From Fagopyrum homotropicum (lineage: Eukaryota; Streptophyta; Magnoliopsida; Caryophyllales; Polygonaceae): DNA of 64,000 nt. Positions 1 through 11,780 of the stretch are shown here, piece by piece; the first letter of the stretch is position 1, and every line of letters starts with the position of its first letter. Where the stretch lies: the NCBI GenBank assembly GCA_033239125.1, contig BSWB01000001.1, forward strand, positions 5,220,501-5,284,500, in the 5' to 3' direction. The position numbers and the translations under genes are program-made. Under the pieces are notes generated by a model, which was not told the origin of the DNA, did not search any database, and saw only the letters and a program-made list of their open reading frames with translations.

Positions 1-1867
1 CCGTTGCACTTTCGCCTATACTTCTCTTTTCGAGTCGTACTATATGCGCGCGCTAGATGCACGACCTTATATAGTTTAAATGAGATTAACCGCAACATAA
101 TATAGTTTAAGTAAATGACTATTAAATTTTGAAAGTTGTGAGAATTCGAAGATAATATAGGAAGACGGATCGAAATTATGAAACTATTTCATGAAGCGAA
201 CGTATATATAGAGGAAGTCATGAAGCAAATATATCCCGTGAATTGCTCGTGGGTCCCAATTAATGAGTGTCTTGTATAGGGATGAAAATGGGTGCACAAC
301 CACCCAATCAGCCGGTCAACCGACCCAAGTATACATGTGAAATCAGAAGAATTCTGGGTCGGGCTATTAACGGAAAAATTGACGGATGGTGGGGTGGATA
401 TGAGTTGGGGTACAACCACCGACCACCCGCGGTTCACCCATCCGCCATATTCCACCCGTGTAACTTAATTTATAAAAAAAAATCACTAAAACTATTAAAA
501 TACATATTAGTTTTTAACACAAGTTCGTTGTTTTAAGCTTTTAATAAACGAATTATATTCGTTCTCATTTATTGTTCTTATGTGAAAAATAACAATTGTT
601 CTTATCTACTGTAACCTAAAAATTAGAAAAGTAACAATTATTTTCATCTATTGAAACCTAAAAGTACAAATATTTCGGTGAGTGTATGATAATAATATAA
701 TCAAAAGCGGCTAATGTACAATTAATGCGTTAACATTGTACCGGATTAACATAAAAAAATTAAAATAAATTACATTTATGAATGTCATTTCAGTTTCACT
801 AAACAACATTCATTAATAATAATTTTAAGGAACATGTTAGATGTACCATTATATTTTATTTCAAAAATGTTATATATCCAAGCAACATTGGATTTCTTTG
901 CCTTTTTCGTGTTTCCAAAAAAGAGTTCAAGAAGTGTCGTTGGGTCAAGACCTTCCGATTGGGCCCCGCTTTCGAGGAAGATAAGACGTTGCGGATTTTA
1001 GAAGACCGCTTGTGTCGTTGTAGAGCACAAATTGAGGTTTTGGACGTGAATAAGGTCGTATGGTGCCCCTAGGACCTAATTGCATTGTAACTCATATTTA
1101 TTTATAAGGGAACAATCTAGTTAGGTCTGTTCATCAGCCATATCATTTGGGTCACTTGTCAATTCGACCGTGTTCAACAAATTCCGGTGGAATCCATCTA
1201 CTCATTGAATTTGATAGAAGCCGAAACGCCCGACCCTATAGCTTGGACTTTTAAATGTTATAACTAATCAACGAATTATTTATTTATTTTTAAAAAATAA
1301 AGCCAATATTTGAGTTATTGCAAACAGTATTTTACTATTAAAAAAAAAGAAAATTAATAATAATAATGGACGTTGATTGTTACGATTGGGGAGTGCAGTA
1401 TTTTATAGCCCTTGTACACGCGTTATACATGCATACAAATGCATACACCGTACCAATTATAATCATTAATCAAATGCTAGTTATCATTATGATTGATTTG
1501 AGTGATGCTAATTATATTTGAGTGGACAAATAAGGGGTGCGAATATCTCTGCCCAAAAGAAAGGGCATGGTAAGGGCGTAAAGTAGCAGGAGGAGGAGCA
1601 CGTGGGGAAAGTGATGAAACTGGCGATGAAGATGATGGAGGTAGTGGGCTCCATTGTAGGTTAAGTTATGAAAGAAGAGTTGACTTTGTGAATGAAAGTA
1701 TGATATAAATGGGTCCTACTTGGCCTGGATCTATGTGGGTGTATAGAAAGATCTAAGTAGATGAGTGAGTTATGTTTTAAACTTCACCTTTTTGGAAGCA
1801 TCCCATTCTCACCACATGCTCACTTTTTGGACCCATCTCACCCACCATCGAACCTAATAAGTCTTCA
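1..1867. other. intergenic, no gene seen
   Basis: No coding region or RNA gene could be supported here. Around 270-460 there is a C/G-richer block full of ACCCACCC-like and GGGTGG-like runs, which resembles the degenerate dispersed repeats found elsewhere in the window (for example near 33.0 kb). The short open frames across it on both strands are low-complexity and match no family I know. The rest is AT-rich single-copy-looking DNA with a few simple runs. Confidence 0.6.
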
Positions 1868-2060
1868 TTAAGTGTGTTTGATAGATATTGAGTCGGTTCG
1901 ATAAGGGCGAATAAAAAGTTTGCAGGTTTAAGGGGGCGGAATTGTATAATTATGTAACAATTAAGTGCGTTCGATAGATATTGAGTCGGTTCGGTAAGGG
2001 CGAATAAAAAGTTTACGGGTTTAAGGGAGCGGAATTCTATAATTATGTAACAATTAGGAC
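1868..2060. repeat. two-copy tandem repeat of about 98 bp
   Basis: Two head-to-tail copies of a unit of about 98 bp are visible, the first starting at about 1868 and the second at about 1967. Each carries TAGATATTGAGTCGGTTCG, then AAGGGCGAATAAAAAGTTT, and ends with ATAATTATGTAACAATTA. The copies differ at only a few positions, so the duplication is fairly recent. A 98-residue open frame on minus across this block is a by-product of the repeat and not a gene. Confidence 0.8.
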
Positions 2061-2597
2061 TCGAGTTGATCATCCTTGGTCAACCCATCCGACCGCCAAA
2101 AGAAAAAACGGACAGGTTTGGACAACGAAAAACTAGTTCCAAATTAATGCTAAGATATATACACATATATTTAATTGTGTTAAGTAATACATATATTATG
2201 TACAATTATAAAAAAAATTAATCAAAATACAATACATTAATTATAAATATTCATAACATATATTGAATAAATATAGTTTTTTTTTTAAAAAATGATCTAT
2301 TTATCTAATAGTTCAAAAACAAAATTGAAAAATAAATCAGGTTGTCCGCCCGGACTACCAGGTACGAACAAGAATTCAAGTCTAAAAGCCGAACTCAGTC
2401 CTGAACCAGCCCTCACAAACGGGCAAAAAATAGGAGAAAGTCTCTTCCGCTTCTTGTCCGAGCCCGGAAATCATTGGGTCTAATTAGGACATGAATGAAA
2501 AAAAATTAGAAATCTTGAGTACAAGTCTTATCTTTATAAATCTTTTGTGTTTGTGTTGTTTGCTCTATCTTTTTGTGTGTTGTTTGCTCTTTGACAT
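2061..2597. other. intergenic, AT-rich with a GC-richer patch
   Basis: The stretch is AT-rich, with a GC-richer patch at about 2340-2480 that contains short CCCGG motifs. A 63-residue open frame lies here but looks like no known protein and has no exon-like context. I see no gene. Confidence 0.5.
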
Positions 2598-3085
2598 TAG
2601 AGCATCCCCAACAGCTTTTCTGAACTCTTCTTCAAAATGGACAATTAAAAATAAAAATCTACCCTTTCAAATTTAGAGAAGAATTCACTTTTGGCAATTA
2701 TTCTCCATTTTGGAGAATAAAATGGAAAATCTGTTGGGCCAAAAAAATCTTTAAAAATTTTCAAATATTCTAAAATACAGAAGCTATTGAGATGTTCTTA
2801 AGAGCATCCCAATAGCTTCTCTATTTTAGAATATTTGAAGAATTTTGAAGATTTTTTGGTCCAACAGATTCTCTATTTCATTCTCCAAAATGGAGAATAA
2901 TTAGAAAAAATGAGGACTCTTCCCTAAATTTGAAGACATTCTCCAAATAAATGGAGAATTCTCCAAATAAATGGAGAATTTTCCAAGATAGAGAATCTGT
3001 TGGATTTGATAAAAATATAAAGGGTAGATTTTTACTTTTCATTCTCCATTTTGAAGAAGAGTTTAGGAAAATTGTTGGGGACTAA
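2598..3085. mobile_element. long palindromic (foldback) MITE
   Basis: The sequence reads nearly the same on both strands around a centre near 2800. The left end GAGCATCCCCAACAGC and CTCTTCTTCAAAATGG are mirrored at the right end by CCATTTTGAAGAAGAG and TTGTTGGGGAC. Near the middle CAGAAGCTATTGAGATG faces CATCCCAATAGCTTCTC. The right arm has an extra duplicated TCTCCAAATAAATGGAGAAT segment. The GAGCATCYCCAACAG terminus is common in plant MITE families. I could not find a clear target-site duplication, so the superfamily is left open. Confidence 0.8.
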
Positions 3086-3559
3086 TAAGTTAGTCCCTAA
3101 ATTAGTTCAACAACTATTAAAAATGAAAACAAATAATTCCGGATGAAATTGGTGGATAGATAAGGCATTTTCATCCATTACATTTACATGATCAGTTTGA
3201 CAACCTCGTTTTCACCAAAAATCAAAATCAAAACTTTAACATCACCTCTACTGATCCATAATCCAACTCAATCGGGTCAGAAATTTTCAGGTTGTTCTGG
3301 GTTGAAGTTCAAGACAAAGTATGTAATCAAAATACTTCTTAACAAGACATCTCAAATGAAGAAAGTTAAATCTTCTCTAAACTTGTAAGGTTCTGTGCCT
3401 TTCCAAGCCTTCAATTGCTAGGATCAGACACTCTGTAAACAGGGACATACATGCATCTTCAAACTTGCAAACAAATCAAAGACCATACCGAGGCGATTAA
3501 ACAATGAAGCACATGATTGCTGCACTTTGATTTGGTGACCCGTAAAGCCTCAGGTTAAT
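3086..3559. other. spacer and probable 3' UTR of the LysM kinase gene
   Basis: No separate gene is seen. The part next to 3560 lies just downstream of the stop codon of the minus-strand receptor kinase and probably contains its 3' UTR. The transcript end cannot be fixed from sequence alone. Confidence 0.4.
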
Positions 3560-6500
3560 CTACCTTCCAGACATGAGATTGACAAAGCCATGGTTGTCAT
3601 TGAAAGGCATGACATTCCAGTCTTCAGTTGCCAACGAAAGATTCATCAGAGTTACCACAACAGACCTCATTGTCGGTCTAAGCTCTGGTTTTTCGTTAGT
3701 GCACGCTCTTGCCACCTGGGCCATCTGAGACACAAGACAGTATACAGTTGATACTAAGATTTTGAATATTTCATAGACGACGATAATGTGAAGTTTAAAT
3801 TGATGATGTGCCACCTTAAGAACTTCATCGAGATTGTAATTTTCCTCCATCCTCGGGTCTATCAGTTTGCATATTTCAGGCGGATCAGCTTGCCTGAAGA
3901 TGTCCTCAAACTGGAATGAAGTACAAAAAGACATCAGAAAACAGAAAATGTATTGAGATGGAAACGAGAGATTGTTTCAGGTGAAAAATGAGAATCATAG
4001 AAGTGAATGTGTCATAAAATACATACTTTGTACTGTGTAAGTTCAGATTTCAATGATCTGCATATTTTTCACTAAGGGGCTTGTTAGGTATAAATTATTG
4101 TGTAGGTTTTAGCAGTGTTTTGCAATATCAGAGAGTTTGTGGTGTTTGGTACAATAAGCTTCAGGCGGAGGATGTATATAACCTTGTGTTAGTTTATTTA
4201 AAAAAAATTAACACAGGTTCTCTTTTGTAATTAGTAGAATTTGCCCCTGTTTAGTGTTTCCTGATCTTACGTAGCTTTGTGTATATAATATATAGGCATA
4301 TTTGCCTTCTGGTGAATACAGAATCAGTTTCACAATGTGCTACAAGCTTTTTAAAGAGATTAGAACTTTTGGGGGGGTTTTGAGGTTTTTTTAATGATCT
4401 TTCTGAAATCTAATATGGATAGTTTTGAAGAGATTTTTGTAGAGCTTTCACTTTTTACTTGCTCATTTTGGTAAAATTCAATCTAAAAACTACAAAGGTT
4501 CTCTTACCAAAATCAATTAGATTTGTCATTAGATTTCAAATTTCACAAGGCCTTTCAACAAACTACTCAAACAACATGCCAAAAAGTTTAAACCAACAAA
4601 AAATCTCGTGGTACTGAACACACCCTAAATGTGCATTTTTCAAAAATAGTAAAACTGCATATTGTATAAAATATTAATATTATGCATTTTCTCATATTCT
4701 TAAAATGTGCACTTCTACGGTACAGATATGCACATGATGACATATATTTCTTCATTTTTACGGCCCTTATTGAAATTAAGCACATAAATGTATATGCTAA
4801 TTCAGATAAACTTAGAAAGAGATAGGTTACCAGCCGAACAAGACCCACTGATTCAGCATCTGAGCCATTCGTCACTACAGCTTTCTTTGCTGATATTAGC
4901 TCATAGAGCACAACTCCAAAGGCATAAACATCTACCTTTGCAGAAACCTCTCCATATTGAGCATACCTGTAAGTATCATCAAATTTCATTTCTACATTTG
5001 TAAGATCACAAGTACGATGCTGTCAGGAAAGTGCGAACTTCTTAACTCATGGGTGATTTCCAAAAAGTTTTGACAAAAGGAATTGTAAAAGGCAAAACTC
5101 CAAAACTTATTTCATGAACCACAACTGCAAGTAACAAGCTATATGTAAAAAATGATGCAATCAAAGGGTAGGAATCAAGGGATTAGCCTATAATGTTAAA
5201 GTATCTTACTCCGGTGGCATATAACCAAATGTACCAACAAGTTTTGTGGTTCCAGCTTTAGTCAGTTTTGCTAATCCAAAATCTGCAACCTGCAAAACTA
5301 ATAAAATTAGAGAAACTCTTCAACTGATTCATTTCCACTCCGTACTTTTTTTTGTATCAGCACCTTTGCATGAAGGTTCTTGTCTATTAGTATATTGTCT
5401 GATTTGATGTCACGGTGTATATATACAGGCACGGTATGTTCATGGATGTATTCAAGACCTTTTGCTGAATCAAGCGCAATTTGCACTCTAGCTGACCACG
5501 GTAGCGGATCTCTTCCTGTATAAAGATTATTAAAAATGATAATATACATTCCATTTCCATAACAAGCAGATTTGTAACATACAAACTTTCACCTGCCCCA
5601 CGTAGGTGCTGACTTAGGTTGCCATTCTCCACAAACTCATAAACTAAGAAAAGAGAACCTTCAGTACAATACCCAATCAAGCGAACCTGTACCAAAGATA
5701 ACTCATTAAAGGTTCACTTTCAACATCTTTCCTTATCCTTTTTTCTGAAGTTGTTGAAGGAAAATAGAGACAAGCGTAGAAGGCAGATATGTGTAGGATC
5801 AAATATGAAGCAGCAAATTATTAGTTGATCAAATGCATCTACTAGATACAAATCACTACAGCACCAACACTCTTGACTCTCTGAGATTGTACAAATTAAT
5901 GAAATAAAAAAAAATAAAAAATAAAGGAACACCCAAGTAACTGATCATATGTAAACAATAACCATGGCCCCCTCCTGACTACCTAATTGATGTGTGAAAT
6001 CCTAATATTTGTTTTCTGTACCAATTTACGTCCTCCATCAAGATTATCATGTTACGACCTTTTATAGAAGGGCTTAAGCGTGTTTGTCAAGTCTCATCTC
6101 CTCACAAGGATGACACAATATTCTTTGCATTTCCTGCAGAGGTAAATTTTTTGACCATTTATTTTGCAATACAGTCATATAACCGACATGAGGATTCAGA
6201 ATATATGTTTATCTAGTTAGCAGCAGCTCTTTTCAGCGTTCCTTTCACCTTAGTGTTGCGTAACTTAACTAAGCGGTGAGTAAGTAAAGCACATTAAACA
6301 TAGACTGTAACCTAAAAAATAGGGACCAAGCATCAAAATGATAATAACTAGGAATTTGTACAGATGACATCCATCTAGATGCCTACACAAATAATACCAT
6401 AACCTATTCTAGAAGCAACAAACGTAAACAACAATTATAAGTGATGAACATTGGTCAAGAAAGGAAGTGGTATTGTGGCAGTACCAGGTTCAAGTGATGA

Positions 6501-9500
6501 ACATTGGTCAAGACTGTTAGCTCAGCTATAAATACTTTTGACGCTTTCATAGCCATCTTCTTGATCGCTGCTTTCTACACGACAAGATAAGAGATCAAGT
6601 AATAAATTTACGCTGCACAAAGATCTTCTTTGCATGTCATTGATATTTGTCATGCTAAATAATAACAGCGAAGGTTGACAAAGAGAAAAAGTCAGCAATA
6701 AAGAACGGTTTTGTAATTTATTATTTATACAATAGATAGTGAGTATGAACTAGGAATGTAAATTATTGTATTTGTGGAGAATTTGGTTTCCAATCATGGT
6801 AGACAAGCAGCCTACAACATACATATATAACAAATCAGTAAACTGCAATAACTGTTATTGAGTGTGGTAAGCATTACAACTTATCAATGATTTGAGATTA
6901 TTTATATGCAAAAAATAACGTAAAATGGAAACATATTTATAATCATTTTGGACAAAAATAAAACCTATTATCTTTTCAAGGAAAAGTGCATAAACATCTA
7001 TAACCATTTTGGGGAATAAACACGCCCATGATTTGGTACGGGGAAGAAAATTAGTCCTCTCACAAGTATGAGAATATGAAGAGACTGATCATGTGCACAC
7101 ATACCAACCTCGCCTCTTAATTCTGCATAATAAACAGCTCCGAAACCACCTGCACCAATCTTATTGGCCATGCTGAAATTATCAGTTGCATTTGCCAACT
7201 CTTCATAGGAGAACTCTACTGATTTGTCTACAGGTATGCCACCAGCATGAGCACTTGTATCCGTTCTGTCTACGGTAATGCAAAAGAGCACAAAAGAAAA
7301 TGTTCAGAATCTGACTCAAATTAGAGTATCATAGAAGAGTAATTATTGGGGGCAATTCTAAAACAAAATCAGCTACTATTCTATTTCTTGAAACTGTCAA
7401 AATATTTTAATTTCCAGAGAAGTGTACTATTAGCAGTTTGTGCAAGAAAAGAGAACTTTAAAAACCTCATTGAGAAACAACTGCATAATAGCATAGAGTA
7501 GATAGCCAAATTACCTGTTGATAAATAAAGCATAAAAATTTCAAAAAACACAGACAATCAGTAAGGAGCAGAGAAACAATGCTACTACCAAAAACTGCTA
7601 ACTCACTCTCGGCTTTATGAGAATGTAGCAAAGCATCTCTCATCTTCTTTCTTTGAATAAGATATACACAGATCCCTGACACAAGTACTACAACTGCTAC
7701 AACTGCTACAGATATCCCCACAACAGCTCCAACTGAATGCCCGGGTTGCACTAAAGGATAAAATTATAAGTTTAGAAATAGCTTCAGTAATGTATCAGAA
7801 TCATCATCCACACGAGTTATCATTTAAAAAATATGAAGCAAATCATTTATGCTTACTAGTCGGAGTGACGGGAGCACCTCCGCTGCTGCAAGAGGGGAAA
7901 TATTTTTAAGAAACGTAATGAGTCCCAAAACATTGTGAAGAACAAAGACTACAGATCCGATCAAGCTTGAAAAGTTACCTAGATGGTGTCAATGGACGGA
8001 AGCTGCCATTTGTGTCTGGAAAAAACAAGTTGAAAAGCTTGTTGCTAAGTTCAGTTAAGATGATAATAAACAGATCTATGAGGGTGCTTTGAAAGATAAA
8101 ATCATGCATGGAGAAAATTTCAATGGCTTCTAGATCAACTTTGTTTTTCATGTCTTATTGTCTTTTGAGAAAGTGAGTCTTTCTCCTAATATGTAGACAT
8201 ATAACAATGACATGATTCAGTGCCGTAATTTTGGTGTTTCAGTTTAAATTTTGAGTACAATTAAATAGGATACTGAACTAATGGCTTTGACTGCAAATTT
8301 CATCTTGTAACTTAACAACAAACATTGACAGTAACTCAGTTCCTAAGAGGATCCTAAATTGAAATTGCACAAATGTTGTTTCCTTTCTTATCTTAATTTG
8401 ACCAATAAATTGGAATAAGAAGCAAATCAAACTTTCAGGACATATATATGAATATGATTGAGTCTATTACCACTCTCAAGTCCAAAAACTCTTCCCATCA
8501 GACACCCTTTCAGCTCTATTGAGTTATTTGGCTAATATGTCAGAAAGGGAAATGTTACAGTATCAGCCTTGAAGTTCAAGAACTAATACACAAATGCTGG
8601 GTGTCAATTTCAGCATCCTGAATTAAACAACAAGCAATAAAAACAGAAATGATTATAAGATTCATCACCTATTTCATGATATCCCCTAAACAATTCACCC
8701 CAACACTAGATATATACACATTACAGCTTGGAAAAATTATGTGCCCGAAAGACATTCTGCATTACCAATGGATCATAGCACTATATAAACTCCTAAGAAG
8801 ACAATGGATGCAGAAAAAACAAAAGAGAGATTTGAAGTAAGTGTTCTCGCGGCACCTATCCATTTACTAATTTTGTCAATGATTAAAAACAGAGATGCTA
8901 TGTATAGGAACTCCAACCTGAAGGAAATTAGAATTCGATATCAAATAAGATATAATCAGGATTCTTGAAATTCTATGTTATACGAGCATGCTTGTTTGGC
9001 CCAGACCACTTTTCCATAGAAGATAACCATTACCTTTGGTGGGAAGATACACCAGTCCAGTCCCAGTACTAAAATCAACACCAGGATTATAAGTCTGCAA
9101 CAACTGAGTACTTATGTTTCCAAAACTAGCTACGGAACTCAACGTATCCTCAGGACGAAGAGGATAAGTTATAAACAACCCGTAGGCATTTGAGACATTG
9201 CTATTTCCACAAGAGCAATTCACAGTCACATTGATAGTACTCCCAACAGGTAGATTACCTGCCGAATAGCTATTAAAAGTCTCAAGCCAAGAAGCCGTAG
9301 TGAGATTGGCATAGGTTTCAGTTGCAATGGTACTATAATTATCTCCAGATTGGACAGAATACTGAAATATATGAGCCAAGAGATTTCCATTGTTAATACA
9401 ATCACAAGAAAAGGGAATGTCAATACGTGAGAAAGCCTGGATACTGTTGATATCAGGAAGTTGGGAATTGTAACTAAGAATTTGAGAGAAGGAAGCGTTT

Positions 9501-9652
9501 AGGTATGTGGAGATTTGGGTTAGGGTTAGCCCTGAAGCGATGTAATATGAAGCTAAAGCTAATTCACAGCCTGTAGTACACTTGGATTCAACCAACAATA
9601 ACAAGCAAAAGAAACTGGTAAACAGAAAAATCACTTTTTTCTTCAGCGGCAT
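3560..9652 (-). CDS. CERK1-like (LYK): LysM receptor-like kinase, CERK1/LYK type
   Basis: Plasma-membrane receptor kinase for chitin or lipo-chitooligosaccharide signals. Coding exons (minus order): 9652-9034, 8015-7979, 7885-7857, 7750-7589, 7269-7109, 6574-6485, 5686-5593, 5515-5364, 5289-5210, 4966-4831, 3910-3815, 3724-3560. They total 1821 nt, giving 606 aa, close to Arabidopsis CERK1. All introns are GT-AG and the phases close. Residues 1-23 form a signal peptide; three LysM units follow with the Cys pattern CTTGC, CDC, CSC. A membrane segment lies at about 235-258. The kinase has the glycine loop IGAGGFGAVY (320-329), AAIK lysine (341), HRD (431-433, RD-type) and DFG (451-453), so it looks active. 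After PPE it reads YAQYGE (YAQ at 476-478), as in LYKs that serve symbiosis. The C-terminus NLMSGR is typical of the family. The acceptor of exon 3 is a NAGNAG site, so one serine may be optional. Confidence 0.95.
4076..4625. mobile_element. Tourist-like MITE in a LysM-kinase intron
   Basis: This 550-bp element lies in the intron between exons 10 and 11 of the LysM receptor kinase. It begins GGGGCTTGTTAGGTA and ends TACTGAACACACCC, an imperfect inverted pair, and is flanked by the trinucleotide TAA on both sides (4073-4075 and 4626-4628). A 3-bp TAA/TTA duplication with a GGG start fits PIF/Harbinger (Tourist-like) MITEs. The interior resembles, in reverse, the element at 41687-42127. Confidence 0.7.
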
Positions 9653-9753
9653 TTGTTTGGTTGAATACCCAAATCAAGGATATAATAAAACCTTAGATTC
9701 GACACAGAATTTGGGAATTGAAGTGGATTTTGAGAGAGAAGGTGGATGAACGT

Positions 9754-9899
9754 TTGACTTGCAAAATAGAGTTGGAAAACGCAAAGAAAATGGGGGGAAG
9801 CCATGGATGATTGAATGGGTTGGCCATGGTTGACGGTTGACCTGCTCTGCTCCATCATCAGACGAAAGAGACATCATGGCACGAAAACTACAGTTGACC
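9754..9899. promoter_or_regulatory. cluster of W-box cores upstream of the LysM kinase
   Basis: Within 250 bp upstream of the receptor-kinase start codon there are three W-box cores: TTGACT at 9754-9759, TTGACC at 9837-9842 and TTGACC at 9894-9899, plus a TTGACG at 9830-9835. WRKY transcription factors bind TTGACY in either orientation and drive many defence genes. That the cluster regulates this gene is an inference. Part of it may lie in the 5' UTR, because the transcription start is unknown. Confidence 0.45.
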
Positions 9900-10154
9900 T
9901 AGTAGAAGCTTCTGCTCTGCTTCATCAAACTTCCACCATCATTTCAAAAAGTCACCTTACTTTAGGATATTAAAACAAAACTGCTCTTGGGATAAACTCG
10001 ATTCGATTCAAGCTGAAATTCAAGTCAGGCCGCTTGGGCCTAATCTCTTTGAAGCTAAGAAGACGGTTTTGTAGGACTTGAATCTTTTTTCCTCCATGCT
10101 CTTAAGGATTTTTTTGCTACTGATAAGCTACTAAGCTGGTGGGTAACCCCTCCA
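9900..10154. other. spacer between the LysM kinase promoter and a LINE remnant
   Basis: No gene is visible. The sequence near 10000-10150 probably belongs to the 5' end of the LINE whose ORF1 follows, but it is not well enough preserved to place a start. Confidence 0.4.
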
Positions 10155-11690
10155 TTGCTTCCGACTGAAATAGGTACAATATGCGCGAAGAAATTAGAGC
10201 TTTGCAAAGCTTTCATCATGACTATCATGATAGAATTTGGGCTTCCACTTCCCTTGATCGACTGGATTCAAGCATGCAGCTTCACAATCTGGTTGGCCGG
10301 TCCATGGAATCGTGTTAGTCACCCCCTTTGCGTCCTCTGTCATGCAGTGATTGTGAAGGTTGTTGGAAGAAATGTTGCGTTTCGGTTCCCGGAGAAGAGA
10401 TTGTATCAACTATGGAGGCCTTCTGGTCAGATAACCATTCTTGACCTCCCTAACGAGTACTACGCTGTCAGATTCGATCAGGAAGAGGATTTTCTGAAAG
10501 CTCTTACCGAAGGTCTATGGGTGATTTTTGGGCATTACATCACAGTCAGGCCTTGGGTGGCCGATTTTAACCCGTACAACGATGTTATGCGTACGATATT
10601 TGCATGGGCCAGATTATCTGACCTTCCAATGCAATTGTATGATGAATGCGTCTTGTATGGTCTGGCCTCAGCCTTAGGGACTCCGTTGAAAGTTGATCTT
10701 AATACTTTCTATGCTACAAGAGGAAAATTTGCACGTGTCTGTGTCGAAATCGAACTTGATCGGCCTTTCACAGGGACAATTTTAATCGGGGAAACTAGGT
10801 TTCACGTGGTATATGAGGGCCTGAATTCGATATGTCATCGGTGCGGGTTGTAAGGCCACAATGTAGAGAGGTGTCAACAGGCAGTCTCTGCAACCACTAC
10901 TACGGAGGTTAGGGAGAATCAATCAAAGGAACCGTCCTCGGCCGGAACAAAGGGGAAATCCATAATACACGATGTAACTCTTCCGCTACCGGAATCTGAT
11001 GACACTTACCTAGGACCTTGGATGTCGGCTACTCGCAAGCATAGAAAGCACAACCCGACAACGGCTGGAACCTCATCGGTTTCAGCGTTACCGGTAACTC
11101 ATAATCATTTCGAAGCACTGACCAGGGTGGAGACTGCACACCAAGTTGATGTGACCGGTAACGACAAGAGGAGCCCAATCGACTCTGAAGTCGAAAAGTC
11201 GGCCATTAATCATGCCACAATAAAGAGTAATAACTCCAATGCTTTATCGCCTTCCATAAATGAGTTGAATGCGTCAACAGAAAACCCTAATACTACGCAG
11301 AAACTGCCAAAGCGCCCAAAACTTGCGGGCCACAAAAAGAATTCTCAGCCCACAGTCAAGCCCACCAACCAAACACCCAATACCCAGTCAGTTTCTCAAC
11401 ATGACATTCAACCGACTATCAGTAGGGTTTCCGGTGGTTCCGCTCCGGCTTCGTCTACTATTCCACAAAAGGTCGGTGGTGCCAATGAACCCAACAACAC
11501 GATTACTCCAGACATGGAGATTGATATCGCCCATTCCTCAACCCCAGACGTTGTTCCTCCATACCGTGTTGACACAGAAATGGCTGACGCAACCCAATCT
11601 TCTAAAACATTCGTGGCACCACGGTTCGCATCGACCAAGGGTCCTCAATGAATGTCCTCCTATGGAATTGCAGGTGTAACACCCCAAATT
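10155..11690 (+). pseudogene. LINE ORF1 (DUF4283 / CCHC) remnant with the first codons of ORF2
   Basis: From about 10340 the frame reads VIVKVVGRNVAFRF, LWRPSGQI and later PLKVDLNTFYATRGKFARV, the pattern of DUF4283 proteins encoded by plant L1-type LINE ORF1. A zinc knuckle follows as CHRCGL, an in-frame TAA at 10851-10853, then GHNVERC: CX2CX4HX4C with the stop inside it. The same frame resumes, has the linker signature GPWM, and runs to 11651. Immediately after, ATG at 11650 opens MNVLLWNCR, the typical start of the LINE ORF2 endonuclease, but similarity ends near 11680. The element is therefore dead and has lost its 3' part. In the living element these products would be a nucleic-acid-binding protein and a reverse transcriptase. 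Confidence 0.85.
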
Positions 11691-11780
11691 CTGAGAACTC
11701 GGGGTCCTACTGGTTAGGACCTCACAATGGGTCCCTGTTAGCATGAAATATTCCGATATTATAGGCACGTATTTTGGTTG
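11680..11780. other. junction between the LINE and MULE remnants
   Basis: At the point where LINE ORF2 similarity stops, the sequence continues TGTAACACCCCAAATTCTG. A TGTAACACCCC start is often seen at plant retroelement LTR ends, so a third element fragment may sit here. Nothing coding is seen in these 100 bases. Confidence 0.3.

Noticed and set aside
1777..2073. 98-residue minus-strand frame with an internal repeat
   Set aside because: It spans a two-copy 98-bp DNA repeat and has no resemblance to a protein family.
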